From contig NZ_CP060497.1 of assembly GCF_014334135.1 (NCBI RefSeq), forward strand, positions 930,001 through 994,000: a stretch of DNA of 64,000 nt, given 5' to 3'. Under the pieces are notes generated by a model, which worked only from the letters and a program-made list of their open reading frames with translations, ran no database searches and was not told the DNA's origin. Positions 63,400 to 64,000 of this stretch are shown piece after piece (within the stretch, counting starts at the first letter, position 1; every line of letters begins with the position of its first letter). Made by a program: the position numbers and the translations under genes. This DNA comes from Olivibacter sp. SDN3 (lineage in GTDB: Bacteria > Bacteroidota > Bacteroidia > Sphingobacteriales > Sphingobacteriaceae).

Positions 63400-64000
63400 C
63401 TACCAGCCCGGAGGTTCTACTCCCAATAAATGCTTGACAAAGTAATCCCGTCGTTTATGCTCACCGAAATCTCCTCCGGAAGAATGCCCCATCCCTGGCA
63501 CCATCAAAAAATCAAAATTCTTATCCGCTTTGATCAGGGCGTCCACCACCTGTAATGTAGAAGAAGGATCTACATTATCATCCAGTTCACCGACAATCAA
63601 CATCAGTTTTCCTTTCAGCTTATGGGCGTTGACCACATTGGACGATTCCGCGTAATGTGGACCGATGGGGTATCCCATCCATTGCTCGTTCCACCACATC
63701 TTATCCATACGGTTATCATGGCATCCGCAGGAAGACACCGCTACCTTATAAAATTCCGGATGAAATAATACTGCGCCAGCAGCACTTTGTCCGCCCGCAG
63801 AAGTGCCAAAAATACCAACACGATCTATATCCATGTAAGGATATCGTTGAGCAGCAGCCTTCATCCAAGCGATACGGTCCGGAAAACCGGCATCTTTCAA
63901 ATTTTTCCAACAAACATCATGGAATGCTTTGGAACGGTTGGAGGTACCCATACCATCCATTTGTACCACTATGAAACCCAGTTCGGCCAGTTCCTGCGCA
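63400..64000 (-). CDS. S9-type peptidase catalytic domain (partial, runs off right edge)
   Basis: The last about 200 residues of an S9 prolyl-oligopeptidase-like protein; the frame is open to base 64000. Catalytic residues are visible: Ser in [10 protein letters not shown], Asp in GELDDNVDP and His in GMGHSSGG. Upstream the frame reads [17 protein letters not shown], as expected before the nucleophile. The propeller domain lies outside the window. Its terminal VEPPGW ends at a TAG at 63400-63402. A dipeptidyl-peptidase or acylaminoacyl-peptidase activity is likely, but the N-terminal part is needed to tell which. Confidence 0.92.
   Translation of the reverse strand, partial: AQELAELGFIVVQMDGMGTSNRSKAFHDVCWKNLKDAGFPDRIAWMKAAAQRYPYMDIDRVGIFGTSAGGQSAAGAVLFHPEFYKVAVSSCGCHDNRMDKMWWNEQWMGYPIGPHYAESSNVVNAHKLKGKLMLIVGELDDNVDPSSTLQVVDALIKADKNFDFLMVPGMGHSSGGDFGEHKRRDYFVKHLLGVEPPGW

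Overview
The window reads as chromosome of a Bacteroidota bacterium, most likely Sphingobacteriaceae (a Sphingobacterium/Olivibacter/Parapedobacter-like soil or host-associated degrader). The evidence is three SusC/SusD outer-membrane pairs, an Oar-like TonB receptor, an ECF sigma/FecR pair feeding a SusC with an STN domain, many signal-peptide and lipoprotein hydrolases, a TTTG/TAnnTTTG-type promoter, and weak Shine-Dalgarno sequences. No rRNA, tRNA, prophage, insertion sequence or CRISPR array was seen.

Layout. (1) 1-6.2 kb: an ABC exporter (ATPase plus a permease cut by the left edge), two tandem secreted GH3 beta-N-acetylhexosaminidase paralogs and a DoxX-like membrane protein. (2) 6.4-16.0 kb: a secreted arabinogalactan/arabinan-type set (beta-propeller protein, GH43_24-like exo-galactanase, Tat-exported Gfo/Idh/MocA oxidoreductase, double GH43, GH127/GH146 beta-L-arabinofuranosidase) with no SusCD pair but with a frameshifted ECF sigma remnant. 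A phased 11-bp repeat/palindrome lies upstream of the GH127 gene. (3) 16.5-35.3 kb: a protein-use island. A complete trans-4-hydroxy-L-proline catabolic operon (AraC regulator, DapA-like deaminase, ketoglutarate semialdehyde dehydrogenase, 4-hydroxyproline epimerase, D-hydroxyproline oxidase) is divergent from Xaa-Pro aminopeptidase, a DPP-IV-type S9 peptidase and an M1 aminopeptidase. Then come a YefM/YoeB toxin-antitoxin pair whose toxin carries an in-frame amber codon, a DUF885 protein and a SusD/SusC pair. The whole looks suited to proline- and hydroxyproline-rich (collagen-like) peptides.

(4) 35.3-50 kb: after a decayed alpha/beta-hydrolase fragment and an OmpA lipoprotein comes the most unusual part. 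An apparent long operon runs on the minus strand: ECF sigma, FecR, STN-SusC, SusD, SelA-like PLP enzyme, RidA, RidA, amidohydrolase, RraA-like protein, BASS transporter. All five soluble enzymes carry Sec or Tat signals, so a PLP-dependent amino-compound catabolic route appears to be placed in the periplasm, with the product then taken inside by the BASS carrier. (5) 50-59.6 kb: a POT peptide transporter, a SusD/SusC pair, an orphan C-terminal hydrolase domain (decayed) and a DUF5695 secreted protein. (6) 59.8-64 kb: a small two-TM protein, an Oar-like TonB receptor and the C-terminal part of an S9-type peptidase cut by the right edge.

Almost all genes are on the minus strand; the plus-strand genes are the peptidase/toxin-antitoxin block at 22.8-28.9 kb and one small membrane protein. 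Decay is visible in at least four places (sigma factor, YoeB, alpha/beta hydrolase, DUF6805-like domain), which suggests ongoing turnover of accessory loci.
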